Of a stretch of DNA of 46,866 nucleotides, positions 15,374 through 23,909 are shown one piece after another. How positions within the stretch are numbered: the first letter of the stretch is position 1; each line of letters starts with the position of its first letter. The DNA is from Geminocystis sp. M7585_C2015_104 (GTDB lineage Bacteria; Cyanobacteriota; Cyanobacteriia; Cyanobacteriales; Cyanobacteriaceae), in NCBI GenBank assembly GCA_015295805.1, contig DVEF01000021.1, forward strand, positions 1 to 46,866. The letters run 5' to 3'. A model generated the notes under the pieces. It did not search any database, was not told where the DNA came from, and saw nothing but the letters and a program-made list of their open reading frames with translations. A program made the position numbers and the translations under genes.

Positions 15374-18172
15374 ATGGAGTCGAAGATAGTAATAAGGGGT
15401 GCCAGACAACACAATCTGAAGAATATAGACTTGGAGTTGCCGAAAAACAGGCTGATAGTGTTTACGGGGGTATCGGGGAGTGGGAAGTCGTCGTTGGCGT
15501 TTGACACTATTTTTGCGGAGGGGCAAAGAAGGTATGTAGAATCTTTAAGTGCCTACGCCCGTCAATTTTTGGGGCAGTGGGAGAAGCCGGATGTGGACAG
15601 TATAGAGGGGCTATCGCCGGCCATTTCTATTGATCAGAAGTCCACCTCTCACAATCCCCGCTCAACGGTGGGGACGGTGACGGAAATTTACGATTATCTG
15701 CGTTTATTATATGGTAGGGCGGGGGAGCCATTTTGTCCAATTTGTGGTCGCTCCATCCAGCCGGAGACGGTGGATCAGATGTGTGAGAGGCTGTTGAGTT
15801 TGCCCTCCAAAACGAAGATTCACCTGTTGGCGCCGGTGGTGAGGGGGAAAAAGGGGCATCATCAACAGTTACTCTCTAGTTTAAGGGCACAGGGGTTTGT
15901 GAGGGTGAAAATAGATGGTCAGATTAGGGATTTAAATGAGGATATTAGGCTCAACAGTCAACAAAAACATGATATTAGTGTAGTGGTGGACAGGTTAGTA
16001 ATCAAGGAGGGTATTGAGGAGAGGATAGTAGACTCTCTGATAACCTGTTTGAAGCTAGGGGATGGAATAGCTATAGGAGAGATAGTGGGGGAGGAAGGGG
16101 GGGGGGAGGAGATAATTTTTTCAGAGAAATTTGCCTGCCCCATCCATGGTGCAGTGATGGAGGAGTTATCGCCGCGACTGTTTTCTTTTAACTCTCCTTA
16201 TGGTGCTTGTGGCCACTGTCACGGTTTGGGCAGTTTTAGGCAATTTTCGCCGGAGAGGATTGTACCGGATCCCCAGGCGCCAGTCAAGTATGCCATTGTG
16301 CCTTGGGCGGAAAAGGGGGATAATGAGCATTATCTTTCCTTTTTGGAGTATTTGGCCAGGGAGTATAAGATAAATCTCTATCAGCCCTGGGATAGTTTGA
16401 CAGCGGAACAACAACATATTATCCTATATGGGGACAAGGAGATTCAAAAACTGCAGTATGGTTACTATCCTGGAGTAATTCCCCTGTTGGAAAAGACTTA
16501 CAGAGAAACTAATTCTGAGATTATTAAACAGAAGCTAGAGCAGTATCTGGAGTACAAAACTTGTGAGGCGTGCGGGGGAAAAAGACTAAAACCGGCGGCA
16601 TTGGCGGTTAAACTGGGACAGTATACCATTGACCAGTTGACGGAGGTTACCATAAAGGAGTGTTTGAGGAGGATAGAAAACTTGCAATTAACTCCCCGAC
16701 AGAGGCAAATAGGGGAATTGGCGTTAAGGGAGATTAAAAGCCGTCTTCAGTTTCTGATAGATGTGGGCTTAGACTATCTTACTTTAGCCAGGCCAGCAAT
16801 GACTCTTTCTGGGGGAGAGGCACAAAGGATTAGACTTGCCACCCAAATGGGTTCGGGTTTGACGGGGGTATTATACGTGTTGGACGAGCCCAGTATTGGG
16901 TTACACCAAAGGGACAATGACAGACTGCTGGCAACCCTTAAGAAATTGAGGGATTTGGGCAATACTGTAATTGTTGTGGAGCACGACGAAGACACCATAA
17001 GGAGTGCGGATTACATTGTGGACATAGGGCCTAAAGCGGGAGTAAATGGTGGTAGGGTGGTAGTACAGGGAAGTTTAGAGGAGGTGATGGGGTGTGAGGA
17101 ATCCCTCACTGGTGCATACTTATCTGGCAGGATGACAATAGAAGTGCCCCCGAAGAGAAGGGAGGGCAATGGCAAGTCACTGATTTTGAGAAACTGTCAC
17201 CGTAATAATTTAAAACACATTGACGTGGAAATTCCTCTAGGCAAGTTAGTGTGCATAACCGGGGTGTCGGGGAGTGGCAAGTCTACCCTGGTGAATGAGT
17301 TGTTGTATCCTGCCCTACAGCATCATCTCACCAAAAAGGTACCCTTTCCTAGGGGGATGGATGCTATAGAGGGGATAGAGGAGATAGACAAGGTGATTGT
17401 AATTGATCAGTCACCCATTGGTAGGACGCCTCGGTCCAATCCCGCCACCTATACAGGGGTATTTGATGTGATTAGGGAGTTGTTTGCCGAGACACCAGAA
17501 GCCAAGGCGAGGGGGTATAAAGCGGGGCATTTTTCCTTTAATGTCAAGGGGGGTAGGTGTGAGGCTTGTGGTGGACAGGGTGTTAACGTCATCTCCATGA
17601 ATTTCCTACCGGACGTATATGTACGCTGTGACGTTTGTAAGGGCACTCGTTATAGTAAAGAGACATTACAAGTAAATTACAGAGGTTATAGTATAGCAGA
17701 GGTGTTAGAGATGACGGTGGAGGAAGCCATGAAAGTATTTGAGAATGTGCCCAAGGCGATGAGCAAGTTGCAGACACTGATGGACGTGGGGTTAGGGTAT
17801 ATAAAACTGGGGCAGAGTGCGCCAACCCTCTCTGGTGGGGAGGCCCAGAGAGTGAAATTGGCTACGGAGTTGTCACGACGTGCCACTGGCAAGACTATTT
17901 ATCTTATTGACGAGCCCACTACCGGATTATCTTTGTATGACGTGCATCACCTGTTGAACGTATTGCAAAGACTGACAGACAAGGGGAATTCCATAGTAGT
18001 CATCGAACACAATATGGAGGTAATCAAGTGTGCCGATTGGATTATTGACTTGGGCTTGGAGGGGGGGGATGGGGGAGGAGAGATTGTAGCGATGGGCACT
18101 CCGGAGGAAATTGCGGCACACCCCTTGTCACATACGGGTAGGTATTTAAGGAAGTATTTGAATCAAATATGA
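15374..18172 (+). CDS. uvrA: excinuclease ABC subunit A
   Basis: 932 residues from ATG 15374, which has a GGGAGGAGG site just upstream and begins MESKIVIRGARQHNLKNID as in the family; the 16-codon upstream extension is not needed. It is the damage-recognition ATPase of nucleotide excision repair. Two ABC modules: Walker A GVSGSGKSS and GVSGSGKST; signatures TLSGGEAQRI and TLSGGEAQRV; Walker B YVLDEPSIGLH and YLIDEPTTGLS. Zinc-binding Cys pairs include CPICG, CEACGGKR and CEACGGQG...CDVCKG. A run of ten G (16097-16106) encodes part of a GEEGGGEE loop near residue 242. The zinc-sensor gene follows after 7 bases. Confidence 0.97.
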   Translation: MESKIVIRGARQHNLKNIDLELPKNRLIVFTGVSGSGKSSLAFDTIFAEGQRRYVESLSAYARQFLGQWEKPDVDSIEGLSPAISIDQKSTSHNPRSTVGTVTEIYDYLRLLYGRAGEPFCPICGRSIQPETVDQMCERLLSLPSKTKIHLLAPVVRGKKGHHQQLLSSLRAQGFVRVKIDGQIRDLNEDIRLNSQQKHDISVVVDRLVIKEGIEERIVDSLITCLKLGDGIAIGEIVGEEGGGEEIIFSEKFACPIHGAVMEELSPRLFSFNSPYGACGHCHGLGSFRQFSPERIVPDPQAPVKYAIVPWAEKGDNEHYLSFLEYLAREYKINLYQPWDSLTAEQQHIILYGDKEIQKLQYGYYPGVIPLLEKTYRETNSEIIKQKLEQYLEYKTCEACGGKRLKPAALAVKLGQYTIDQLTEVTIKECLRRIENLQLTPRQRQIGELALREIKSRLQFLIDVGLDYLTLARPAMTLSGGEAQRIRLATQMGSGLTGVLYVLDEPSIGLHQRDNDRLLATLKKLRDLGNTVIVVEHDEDTIRSADYIVDIGPKAGVNGGRVVVQGSLEEVMGCEESLTGAYLSGRMTIEVPPKRREGNGKSLILRNCHRNNLKHIDVEIPLGKLVCITGVSGSGKSTLVNELLYPALQHHLTKKVPFPRGMDAIEGIEEIDKVIVIDQSPIGRTPRSNPATYTGVFDVIRELFAETPEAKARGYKAGHFSFNVKGGRCEACGGQGVNVISMNFLPDVYVRCDVCKGTRYSKETLQVNYRGYSIAEVLEMTVEEAMKVFENVPKAMSKLQTLMDVGLGYIKLGQSAPTLSGGEAQRVKLATELSRRATGKTIYLIDEPTTGLSLYDVHHLLNVLQRLTDKGNSIVVIEHNMEVIKCADWIIDLGLEGGDGGGEIVAMGTPEEIAAHPLSHTGRYLRKYLNQI

Positions 18173-18179
18173 GGGTATA

Positions 18180-18590
18180 ATGGGAAAACAGGGAGTACAG
18201 ACAAAAGGAAAAGAAAGGATGAGAATAGGCAATCCCCCAAAAGGCCAGGATTTGGCGTCTTGTGGTCCCCATCAGGTAGAGGTTTTTCGGGGAGAGGTTT
18301 TGAGTCCAGAGAAAGCCCAGAGGATGGCAGAATTTTTTAGTTTGTTGGGGGATAGTAACCGCCTGCGGATTCTTTCGGTTTTGGCACAACAGGAACTATG
18401 CGTATGTGACTTAGCTGCTACATTAGACATGACAGAGTCAGCAGTGTCACATCAACTCAGGACATTAAAGGCGATGCGTTTGGTAGCTTACGAGAAGAGG
18501 GGAAGGAGGGTATATTATCGCCTGTTAGATCATCACGTATTAGATTTATACTCAGCAGTAGCCGAACATTTAGACGAGACGGAAAATTAG
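18180..18590 (+). CDS. ArsR/SmtB-family zinc-sensing repressor (ZiaR-like)
   Basis: 136 residues with a winged-helix ArsR fold (LGDSNRLRILSVLAQQELCVCDLAATLDM, then SAVSHQLRTLKAMRLV and the wing YEKRGRRVYY). It has both metal sites of SmtB/ZiaR: the ELCVCDLA Cys pair in the alpha-3 region, identical to ZiaR as I recall it, and the alpha-5 set DHH...H..E (DHHVLDLYSAVAEHLDE). An N-terminal Cys-X-X-His (SCGPH) may add a ligand. Such proteins leave DNA when Zn(II) binds and derepress an exporter or metallothionein. No P-type ATPase or smtA gene is adjacent; it sits 7 bases after uvrA. The start could also be the Met at 18219. Confidence 0.9.
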   Translation: MGKQGVQTKGKERMRIGNPPKGQDLASCGPHQVEVFRGEVLSPEKAQRMAEFFSLLGDSNRLRILSVLAQQELCVCDLAATLDMTESAVSHQLRTLKAMRLVAYEKRGRRVYYRLLDHHVLDLYSAVAEHLDETEN

Positions 18591-18597
18591 GGGGGAT

Positions 18598-19443
18598 TCA
18601 CTTTTGGACATCGCTAAGGTTGAAGAGGAAAGGGAGACCACCAGGGGCGTTGTTGCCGTTGATAACCAAGACTTGGGGCATTTGGGCGCCACCTTCTTTC
18701 CAGGCTTCGATGGCTTCTTTTTTCAGCACCAACTCCCCACCTTCGGCCTTAAGGGTTTCAGCCAGTAGGCGTTGGGCTTCTGCTTTACCTTTGGCGCGGT
18801 TAATTTCGGCCAGGGCCTGTTGTTCAGCCTCTTGAGCTATGTATACTGCCCGTTGCGCCCGTTGTTCAGCGATTTGTTTTTCTTCTACGGCTTTAGCGAA
18901 TTCGGGGGAGAAGTTGAGGTCTACGACGCTGGTGTCCAGGACAATGATACCATATTTTTCCAGACGGGAATTAAGGGCATTATCAAAGTCTTCCTTTAAT
19001 TCAGCCCGTTGGGTGATGGCCTCTTCCACGGTGCGTTTCGCGGCCGCTATTTTGAAGGATTCTTGGGTTTGAGGGGCTATAATTTTAGCGACGATGTTTT
19101 GGAGGCTACCTTGGGTGCGTCTAATATCTACCACTTTGAGGGGATCAAGACGGAAGTTGATGGCGAAGGTGGCACTTAATTCTTGTAAATCCCTGGTGGA
19201 ACTTTGGGCGGAAACTTCAAATTTTTGGACAGTGACGTCATAGATGTCTACCGAGGAGATGAAGGGGGGCTTAAAATGCAAACCTTCCAACAGGGGGCCA
19301 TCTTGAGCCTTTCCCAGGATACTCAAAACACCGGCCTGTCCGGGATTAATAACCACTATGGAATTGAGTCCCATGAAAAGAAGCAAGGCTGCCAAAATGG
19401 CGCCGAAGAAACTGGAAATGCCCGAACTGTTTTGGTTTTGCAC
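18598..19443 (-). CDS. prohibitin / SPFH-domain membrane protein
   Basis: 281 residues: one N-terminal membrane segment (about 12-32), an SPFH/Band 7 domain (INPGQAGVLSILGKAQDGPLLEGLHFKPPF, VDLNFSPEFAKAVEEKQIAEQ), then a coiled-coil tail (AEQRAQRAVYIAQEAEQQA, AKGKAEAQRLLAETLKAEGG). The pattern matches eukaryotic prohibitins and their cyanobacterial homologue (Phb1 in Synechocystis). These form ring assemblies on membranes and are thought to scaffold membrane proteins and AAA proteases such as FtsH. The C terminus ends in a short hydrophobic stretch, PGGLPFLFNL. It converges with the zinc sensor with only 7 bases between stops. Confidence 0.92.
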   Translation of the reverse strand: MQNQNSSGISSFFGAILAALLLFMGLNSIVVINPGQAGVLSILGKAQDGPLLEGLHFKPPFISSVDIYDVTVQKFEVSAQSSTRDLQELSATFAINFRLDPLKVVDIRRTQGSLQNIVAKIIAPQTQESFKIAAAKRTVEEAITQRAELKEDFDNALNSRLEKYGIIVLDTSVVDLNFSPEFAKAVEEKQIAEQRAQRAVYIAQEAEQQALAEINRAKGKAEAQRLLAETLKAEGGELVLKKEAIEAWKEGGAQMPQVLVINGNNAPGGLPFLFNLSDVQK

Positions 19444-19503
19444 TCTCCACCTCTCCGAATGAAAAAATCTGGTCTTATTTTACCATGGAGGGGGGACAGG
19501 AGC

Positions 19504-20088
19504 CTATTGGGAGGAGAAATAGAGTTTAGACCTAACTGGATCTGCCATCATAGTCTTGTCTCCTTCTTGCCAGTCTACTGGACATACTTCGTTTTCGTGG
19601 GACTGGACATATTGAATGGCTTTTAGAACTCTAATTGTTTCATTTATGCTACGACCACAAGAGAGGTTATTGATGGTGATGTGTTGGATAATGCCCTCTT
19701 GATCGATGATAAACAGGCCGCGATGGGCAATGCCGGAGGACTCTTCCAGGACGTGGTAGGCGCGACTGATTTCCTTGGTGAGATCGGAGACTAGGGGGTA
19801 ATTGAGTTCACCCACACCCCCCTGTTTTCTTTCCGTTTGAATCCAGGCCAGGTGGGTAAATTCACTGTCCACAGACACCCCTAGGATCTCCGTGTTGAGA
19901 CTGGCAAACTCGTGATAACGATCGCTAAAGGCAATTACCTCTGTGGGACAAACAAAGGTGAAGTCAAGGGGGTAGAAGAAGAGAACGACGTATTTTCCTA
20001 GGTAGTCAGAGAGTCTGATAACCCTGAATTCTTGGCCTACAACGGCAGTAGCGGTGAAATCGGGAGCTTTTTGTCCAATTTGCAACAT
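19504..20088 (-). CDS. 2-Cys peroxiredoxin
   Basis: 194 residues from [11 protein letters not shown]; an in-frame extension of 30 codons exists but homologues start at this Met. It reduces hydrogen peroxide and organic peroxides. The peroxidatic Cys is C47 in [10 protein letters not shown] and the resolving Cys is C169 in ENEVCPVDW, giving the typical 2-Cys class that is recycled by thioredoxin or NADPH-thioredoxin reductase. The [12 protein letters not shown] region resembles the GGLG motif and the C-terminal tail keeps a Tyr-Phe (KLYFSSQ), the features linked to overoxidation sensitivity. It is last in a DUF3318-glucolipid synthase-peroxiredoxin unit. Confidence 0.95.
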   Translation of the reverse strand: MLQIGQKAPDFTATAVVGQEFRVIRLSDYLGKYVVLFFYPLDFTFVCPTEVIAFSDRYHEFASLNTEILGVSVDSEFTHLAWIQTERKQGGVGELNYPLVSDLTKEISRAYHVLEESSGIAHRGLFIIDQEGIIQHITINNLSCGRSINETIRVLKAIQYVQSHENEVCPVDWQEGDKTMMADPVRSKLYFSSQ

Positions 20089-20174
20089 AATGCCACAGGC
20101 TGTAGAAAGAAAATAGGATAGGACTAGGGCAGAATTAGACTCCCCGGGGAGAGAGACATGGGGGAGTGGCCACT

Positions 20175-21620
20175 TCAACCATTGGTGGGGTTAAATTCTA
20201 GTTCTTCCTCCCCGTGACCCTCATGGACTGTTTTCACCCATTTAAGTCGTTTTTGGCGGATGGACATTCTGCCGGTGGTGACAGGTATAACCACAAACCA
20301 GTGGGTTAGGTAGATCATCCCTAAAATGCTCTCCTGGATTATTTTAAGCCAATCCATCAAACTGAGGGAGGGGGACAATTTGGTACGCCTGAGGCCTAAT
20401 AAGGTTCCCCAGAAGGCCAAAACGAAGGTAAGGCTGCTCAGTGGTGCTATTAGGGGGTACTTGTGATGGGTAATTGCCATGAGGGAGTCGGGGATGACAG
20501 CGGTGGGTAGGATGTATTGTACCAGGAAGAAGTAAAACAGGTCTAATTTTTTGCGCCAGGGGAGACGATGGCTTAAAAGAAAACGCCAGTAGTCCAAATA
20601 GCGTTGATAACCCCCTTCTGCCCAACGACTTCGCTGGTGCCACAGGGCGACAGCGGTTTTCACACCTTCTTCTCCCACGGCCGGGTGGGGGAGGAGGGCA
20701 ATATCCCAGTTATCCAGGTGTAGCCTAATTGTAAGATCTAAGTCATCGGTGATGGTTTCTTCATTCCAACCACCGCATCTTTCCAGGGCTATTCTGCGGA
20801 CAAACTGACCATTGCCGCGTAACTCCCCTATGCCGCCGCAGGCAATTCTCTGTTGTTGGAAGTAGCTATCCAGTGCCATTTCTGCCGCCTGTCCTCTTGT
20901 CCAAAAATTATCTTTGGCGTTGGAGATAGCCTTCCTTACCTGCACTGCCCCTATACTCTTTTCTAAGAACAAAGGTACTACAGACTTTAAAAGGTCTGAG
21001 GGGACAGTAGCGTCTGCATCAAAAACGCCGATAATTTCACCCTTAGTGAGGGGGAGGGCTTGGTTTAGGGCGCCGGATTTACCCCCTTTGGCTTGGCTGG
21101 CATCCCGATGTAAAACCCGCATATGGGGGTAAAGGGTTTTTAATTCTTCCAGGATAGCTCCGGTGGCGTCGCTGCTATTGTCGTTAATTACGAGGAACTC
21201 ATATAATTGCTGGGGGTAGTCCAGGTTAGCCAACTGATGTACCAATTTGCGAATAACCTTTTCTTCATTTTTGGCAGCCACCAGGAGAGAAACCGTGGGG
21301 AGGTTGGGGGGGTTAGGGTAGGGGGATTGAGTTGGGGGAATTGGGGCTGACATTAACCGGAGGGCGTGGATGGACAGCAAGACTCCTAGGACGAGTACAA
21401 CAGCAAAACCCCAGGAGACAAGGTGAAGGGTGACTATTGTAATCCAAACCACCCCTAGAGTGAAGGCTGCTTTTTTCCTCCTGCCGGACAATCCTTGAAA
21501 GAAATCGGCTTTGAATTCCTCCTCTTCCAGTTCCGGGTCTGTCAGTTCGTCTAAGATAGAAGAGATAGGATCAGGTAGGGGGGACTCGGTTGGATGGGGA
21601 TTTTGCTGTGGATTGGTCAT
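20175..21620 (-). CDS. mgdA: beta-monoglucosyldiacylglycerol synthase (GT2 family, Sll1377 type)
   Basis: 481 residues. Two N-terminal membrane segments (about 53-90) are followed by a GT2 domain ([53 protein letters not shown]; the [14 protein letters not shown] product-site motif), then three or more C-terminal membrane segments. It closely follows my recollection of Synechocystis Sll1377, which transfers glucose from UDP-glucose to diacylglycerol in the first step of galactolipid (MGDG) synthesis for thylakoids. The linker at residues 91-108 is a Pro/Asn string encoded by a G/C-run repeat. The start lies 36 bases after the DUF3318 gene. Confidence 0.88.
   Translation of the reverse strand: MTNPQQNPHPTESPLPDPISSILDELTDPELEEEEFKADFFQGLSGRRKKAAFTLGVVWITIVTLHLVSWGFAVVLVLGVLLSIHALRLMSAPIPPTQSPYPNPPNLPTVSLLVAAKNEEKVIRKLVHQLANLDYPQQLYEFLVINDNSSDATGAILEELKTLYPHMRVLHRDASQAKGGKSGALNQALPLTKGEIIGVFDADATVPSDLLKSVVPLFLEKSIGAVQVRKAISNAKDNFWTRGQAAEMALDSYFQQQRIACGGIGELRGNGQFVRRIALERCGGWNEETITDDLDLTIRLHLDNWDIALLPHPAVGEEGVKTAVALWHQRSRWAEGGYQRYLDYWRFLLSHRLPWRKKLDLFYFFLVQYILPTAVIPDSLMAITHHKYPLIAPLSSLTFVLAFWGTLLGLRRTKLSPSLSLMDWLKIIQESILGMIYLTHWFVVIPVTTGRMSIRQKRLKWVKTVHEGHGEEELEFNPTNG
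21306..21346 (-). repeat. C-run repeat inside the glucolipid synthase gene encoding a Pro-rich linker
   Basis: Five runs of G on the + strand (7, 3, 5, 5 and 4) with TTA, TA, ATTGAGTT and AATT spacers. On the coding strand it yields [10 protein letters not shown], between the membrane segments and the catalytic domain. The telomere-like GGGTTA/GGGTA spacing matches the intergenic tracts. Confidence 0.65.
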
Positions 21621-21656
21621 AGTTTTCAGTAGTTTCCAGTGGAGGCACAGGTTAGC

Positions 21657-22367
21657 CTAAATGTTTTTCATTCTAGCACTACTGCGGGGGCCTTCTGAGG
21701 TGGGAGGTGGGGAAAGGGGTTGATTGGCGGTGGTTTGAGTCTCTTTTTGCTGCTGTTGTTGTTTTATTCTAGCAGCACTGCGACGCAATGCTTGTAACCT
21801 CTCTTCGTATATTTTCCTTTGACGACGATTAGGGGTTTGTTCGATGAGGGTTTTCAGGGCACTGCCGAGACTTTGATAGGCGGTTTTGAGGGAATAACCG
21901 AAACGGGTGGCGATTTGGATTGCCTTCTCGTCCGCCTCGATAGCGTCTTTTAGGACCTTTTCGCTGTTATTTTTTTGCCACAGACGATAGCCGGAGATGC
22001 CACAGAGGGCCAAAGCCAGTAGTAATAATAATCCATCTTGAACCCACAATTCTCCCACGGCTCCGCCCAAGCCTATAGCCAGGGCTGCCATTTCCCATCC
22101 TTCACGGGGTATAGTGTCATTTTGAATTCGTGCCACCTCGTGCCAAAATAGTAAATTGCGTTGGTCTATGGCCAGGTTTTCCCATTTTGCCAGGTCAATT
22201 TGGATTTCCACCTCATCCCTGCCGATTTCCTCGGTGCGAATGAGGGGAGGGTTTATTTCCGTGGAAGCCTCTACCATTACCCAACTTTGTAATTCTGGTG
22301 GCAGTAGGGTTTTCAGTCGTCTCAACTCGTTCATTTCTGCCCTAGCAGAGGAAGCCGTATAAGTCAT
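21657..22367 (-). CDS. DUF3318 membrane protein
   Basis: 236 residues matching the cyanobacterial DUF3318 family from memory: an N-terminal cytoplasmic region with RRLKTLLPPELQSWVMVE, IDLAKWENLAIDQRNLLFWHEVARIQ, one or two hydrophobic segments at about 90-130 (AALAIGLGGAVGELW; GLLLLLALALCGISGYRLW), and a basic coiled-coil tail ending in a Gln-rich stretch and Ser/Pro linker. The WHEVARI-type motif resembles a degenerate metallopeptidase helix, but no HExxH is present. Function unknown. It is first of the unit with the glucolipid synthase and the peroxiredoxin, so a thylakoid or envelope role is plausible. Confidence 0.8.
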   Translation of the reverse strand: MTYTASSARAEMNELRRLKTLLPPELQSWVMVEASTEINPPLIRTEEIGRDEVEIQIDLAKWENLAIDQRNLLFWHEVARIQNDTIPREGWEMAALAIGLGGAVGELWVQDGLLLLLALALCGISGYRLWQKNNSEKVLKDAIEADEKAIQIATRFGYSLKTAYQSLGSALKTLIEQTPNRRQRKIYEERLQALRRSAARIKQQQQQKETQTTANQPLSPPPTSEGPRSSARMKNI

Positions 22368-22465
22368 AGTCTTTCTTTCCTCTCATCAATGGGGGGGGGA
22401 CAGTTGCAAAAGTCCCCTCTTTCTATGCTAGTCTTATCAAAGTGTAATTGGCAATTTTAGCATGC

Positions 22466-22876
22466 ATGGAACGTGGCTTAGTCTGGTCGGCCCTGTTATT
22501 GGTAATTGTTTGGCTCACCTGGAGCGGCAAACGAGAATATGATAAGTTACAAAAGTATCAAGAATGGGCTCGCCAGTTTGAGAAGTCCAAGTATGACATA
22601 TATGCGGTATTGGGGAAAAAAGGGAATTCGTTGGTGGTAGGCATCCCCACACCCAAGGGCATAAAGGAGGAGAAGACAGTATCCCTTTCCAGGATAAGGG
22701 CAGTTGAGTTGTACTGGAAAAAACAGTTATTGTCTTCTGGGAAAGAGATACCGGAAAGGGGAGAAGGGCTGTTAGAATTAATCCTGGAGGAAGAGACCAT
22801 TGAGGTGCCTTTTACTGACATTAGAATTGCTGCCCAATGGCGTGATTACCTAAATGGCCTGCTGGGGGGGGGTTAG
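22466..22876 (+). CDS. small single-span membrane protein of unknown function
   Basis: 136 residues from ATG 22466 (a TTG six codons upstream is less likely). One membrane segment at about 5-22 (LVWSALLLVIVWLTWSG), then a charged cytoplasmic domain with beta-strand character (YAVLGKKGNSLVVGIPTP; LLELILEEETIEVPFTDIRIAAQWRDYL). The last three codons before the stop lie in a run of nine G (22864-22872). The stop codon overlaps that of the convergent SWIM gene by four bases. A nine-G run (22391-22399) also sits in the 98-base gap before it. I do not recognise the family. Confidence 0.7.
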   Translation: MERGLVWSALLLVIVWLTWSGKREYDKLQKYQEWARQFEKSKYDIYAVLGKKGNSLVVGIPTPKGIKEEKTVSLSRIRAVELYWKKQLLSSGKEIPERGEGLLELILEEETIEVPFTDIRIAAQWRDYLNGLLGGG

Positions 22877-23697
22877 TTGCCCTCAGCCATGGCCACTGCC
22901 TTGGCGGGGACTGTTTGATATACTTGGGAGAGGTACTGCATCATAGTTTGGGATTCGTCGTAGGGGAGGGGAATATCTCCCAATACCTCCAGGATATTTT
23001 TGGTGTTGTCAGTAGTGGGGGAGACAATGAAGAGGGAGGAGTCTGGAGGTTTTTCATAATCCCAGAAATTTTCTATGGAGAGGGGGGTGTAGGTTTTACT
23101 ATTACCACTTTTGCGTTTGGGGACGGATTTTATTTTACCCAACTGTTCTGGTTGCCACTGTTTGCCAGACAGGCGCCAACTGCGCGCCACTCTTAGGGCT
23201 TCAAGGATTTGTTCCTTGCTTCTGCCTCGCAGTTGAAAGATAATAAAGGGGTCTTCCCGAAAACGCTCTGCCAGGTGATAATATACGGCGGCTATGTGTT
23301 TACAGGGATTAGCCTTGTCAGGACAGGTGCAACGGGCGCGTACGTCTGCTAAATTGAAAGGGAACAGACTAAGACCATTTTTGATGAAAACCTGTTCGAT
23401 TTCTTCAGGCATTTCCCCCACCAACAACTGAGCGGAGATGAATGCCTTTTCGGACATAGTGGCAATCACATACCCCCAGTCGTCATCGGAAAACAGATCT
23501 AATCCCAGAGTCACCCTGTAGGGTTTTTCTTGACTTCCCTGGACTTCTGCTAACAATTGACACTGCTTGTTAAATTCTAGATTGAGGATATTCCCTTCCC
23601 GAGAGTAGTTTCTTCCCCTTTCTAGTCTTTTCTTAAATCGGTAGGAATCCAACAATTCTAGCCACTTGTCTACCCACCACTGCTTTTGTTGAATCAT
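22873..23697 (-). CDS. SWIM zinc-finger protein
   Basis: 274 residues. The SWIM motif is clear: CTCPDKANPCKHIAAVYYHLAERF (CxC...CxH), a zinc-binding module expected to bind DNA or protein. Flanking parts carry RLERGRNYSREGNILNLEF, the pattern that usually starts the SWIM family, and FQLRGRSKEQILEALR after it. In many bacteria SWIM proteins are encoded next to a SNF2-type helicase that they may assist. Here the neighbours are a small membrane protein and a Ctp protease, so the helicase partner is not nearby. Confidence 0.87.
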   Translation of the reverse strand: MIQQKQWWVDKWLELLDSYRFKKRLERGRNYSREGNILNLEFNKQCQLLAEVQGSQEKPYRVTLGLDLFSDDDWGYVIATMSEKAFISAQLLVGEMPEEIEQVFIKNGLSLFPFNLADVRARCTCPDKANPCKHIAAVYYHLAERFREDPFIIFQLRGRSKEQILEALRVARSWRLSGKQWQPEQLGKIKSVPKRKSGNSKTYTPLSIENFWDYEKPPDSSLFIVSPTTDNTKNILEVLGDIPLPYDESQTMMQYLSQVYQTVPAKAVAMAEGN

Positions 23698-23909
23698 TGT
23701 CTACTCTGTACTACAATATTCCGGCAAACTGGATTACAATTGTACCATGGAGGAAAGAGGGAGATAAAAAGCAAGAAAGGCCACAAACATTTCTAAGATA
23801 TATGTTAGTATCAGGGTAAGAAGTGTCAGAGCTAAAATGGACTAGGAGGGGGAATAGAAGCGGACAAGATTCCTACACCCTGTTCGTTGGTACCATTGAG
23901 AGAGAGAGT

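Noticed and set aside
15067-15507. 146-codon minus-strand frame across the nadB/uvrA gap
   Set aside because: Antisense to uvrA and overlapping nadB and the uvrA promoter, with no protein-like pattern.
20089-20178. 30-codon N-terminal extension of the peroxiredoxin overlapping the glucolipid synthase gene end
   Set aside because: Not peroxiredoxin-like; the family starts at [11 protein letters not shown].
23823-23909. 29-codon N-terminal extension of the Ctp protease
   Set aside because: Hydrophilic with no signal sequence; the Met at 23910 opens a standard signal peptide.
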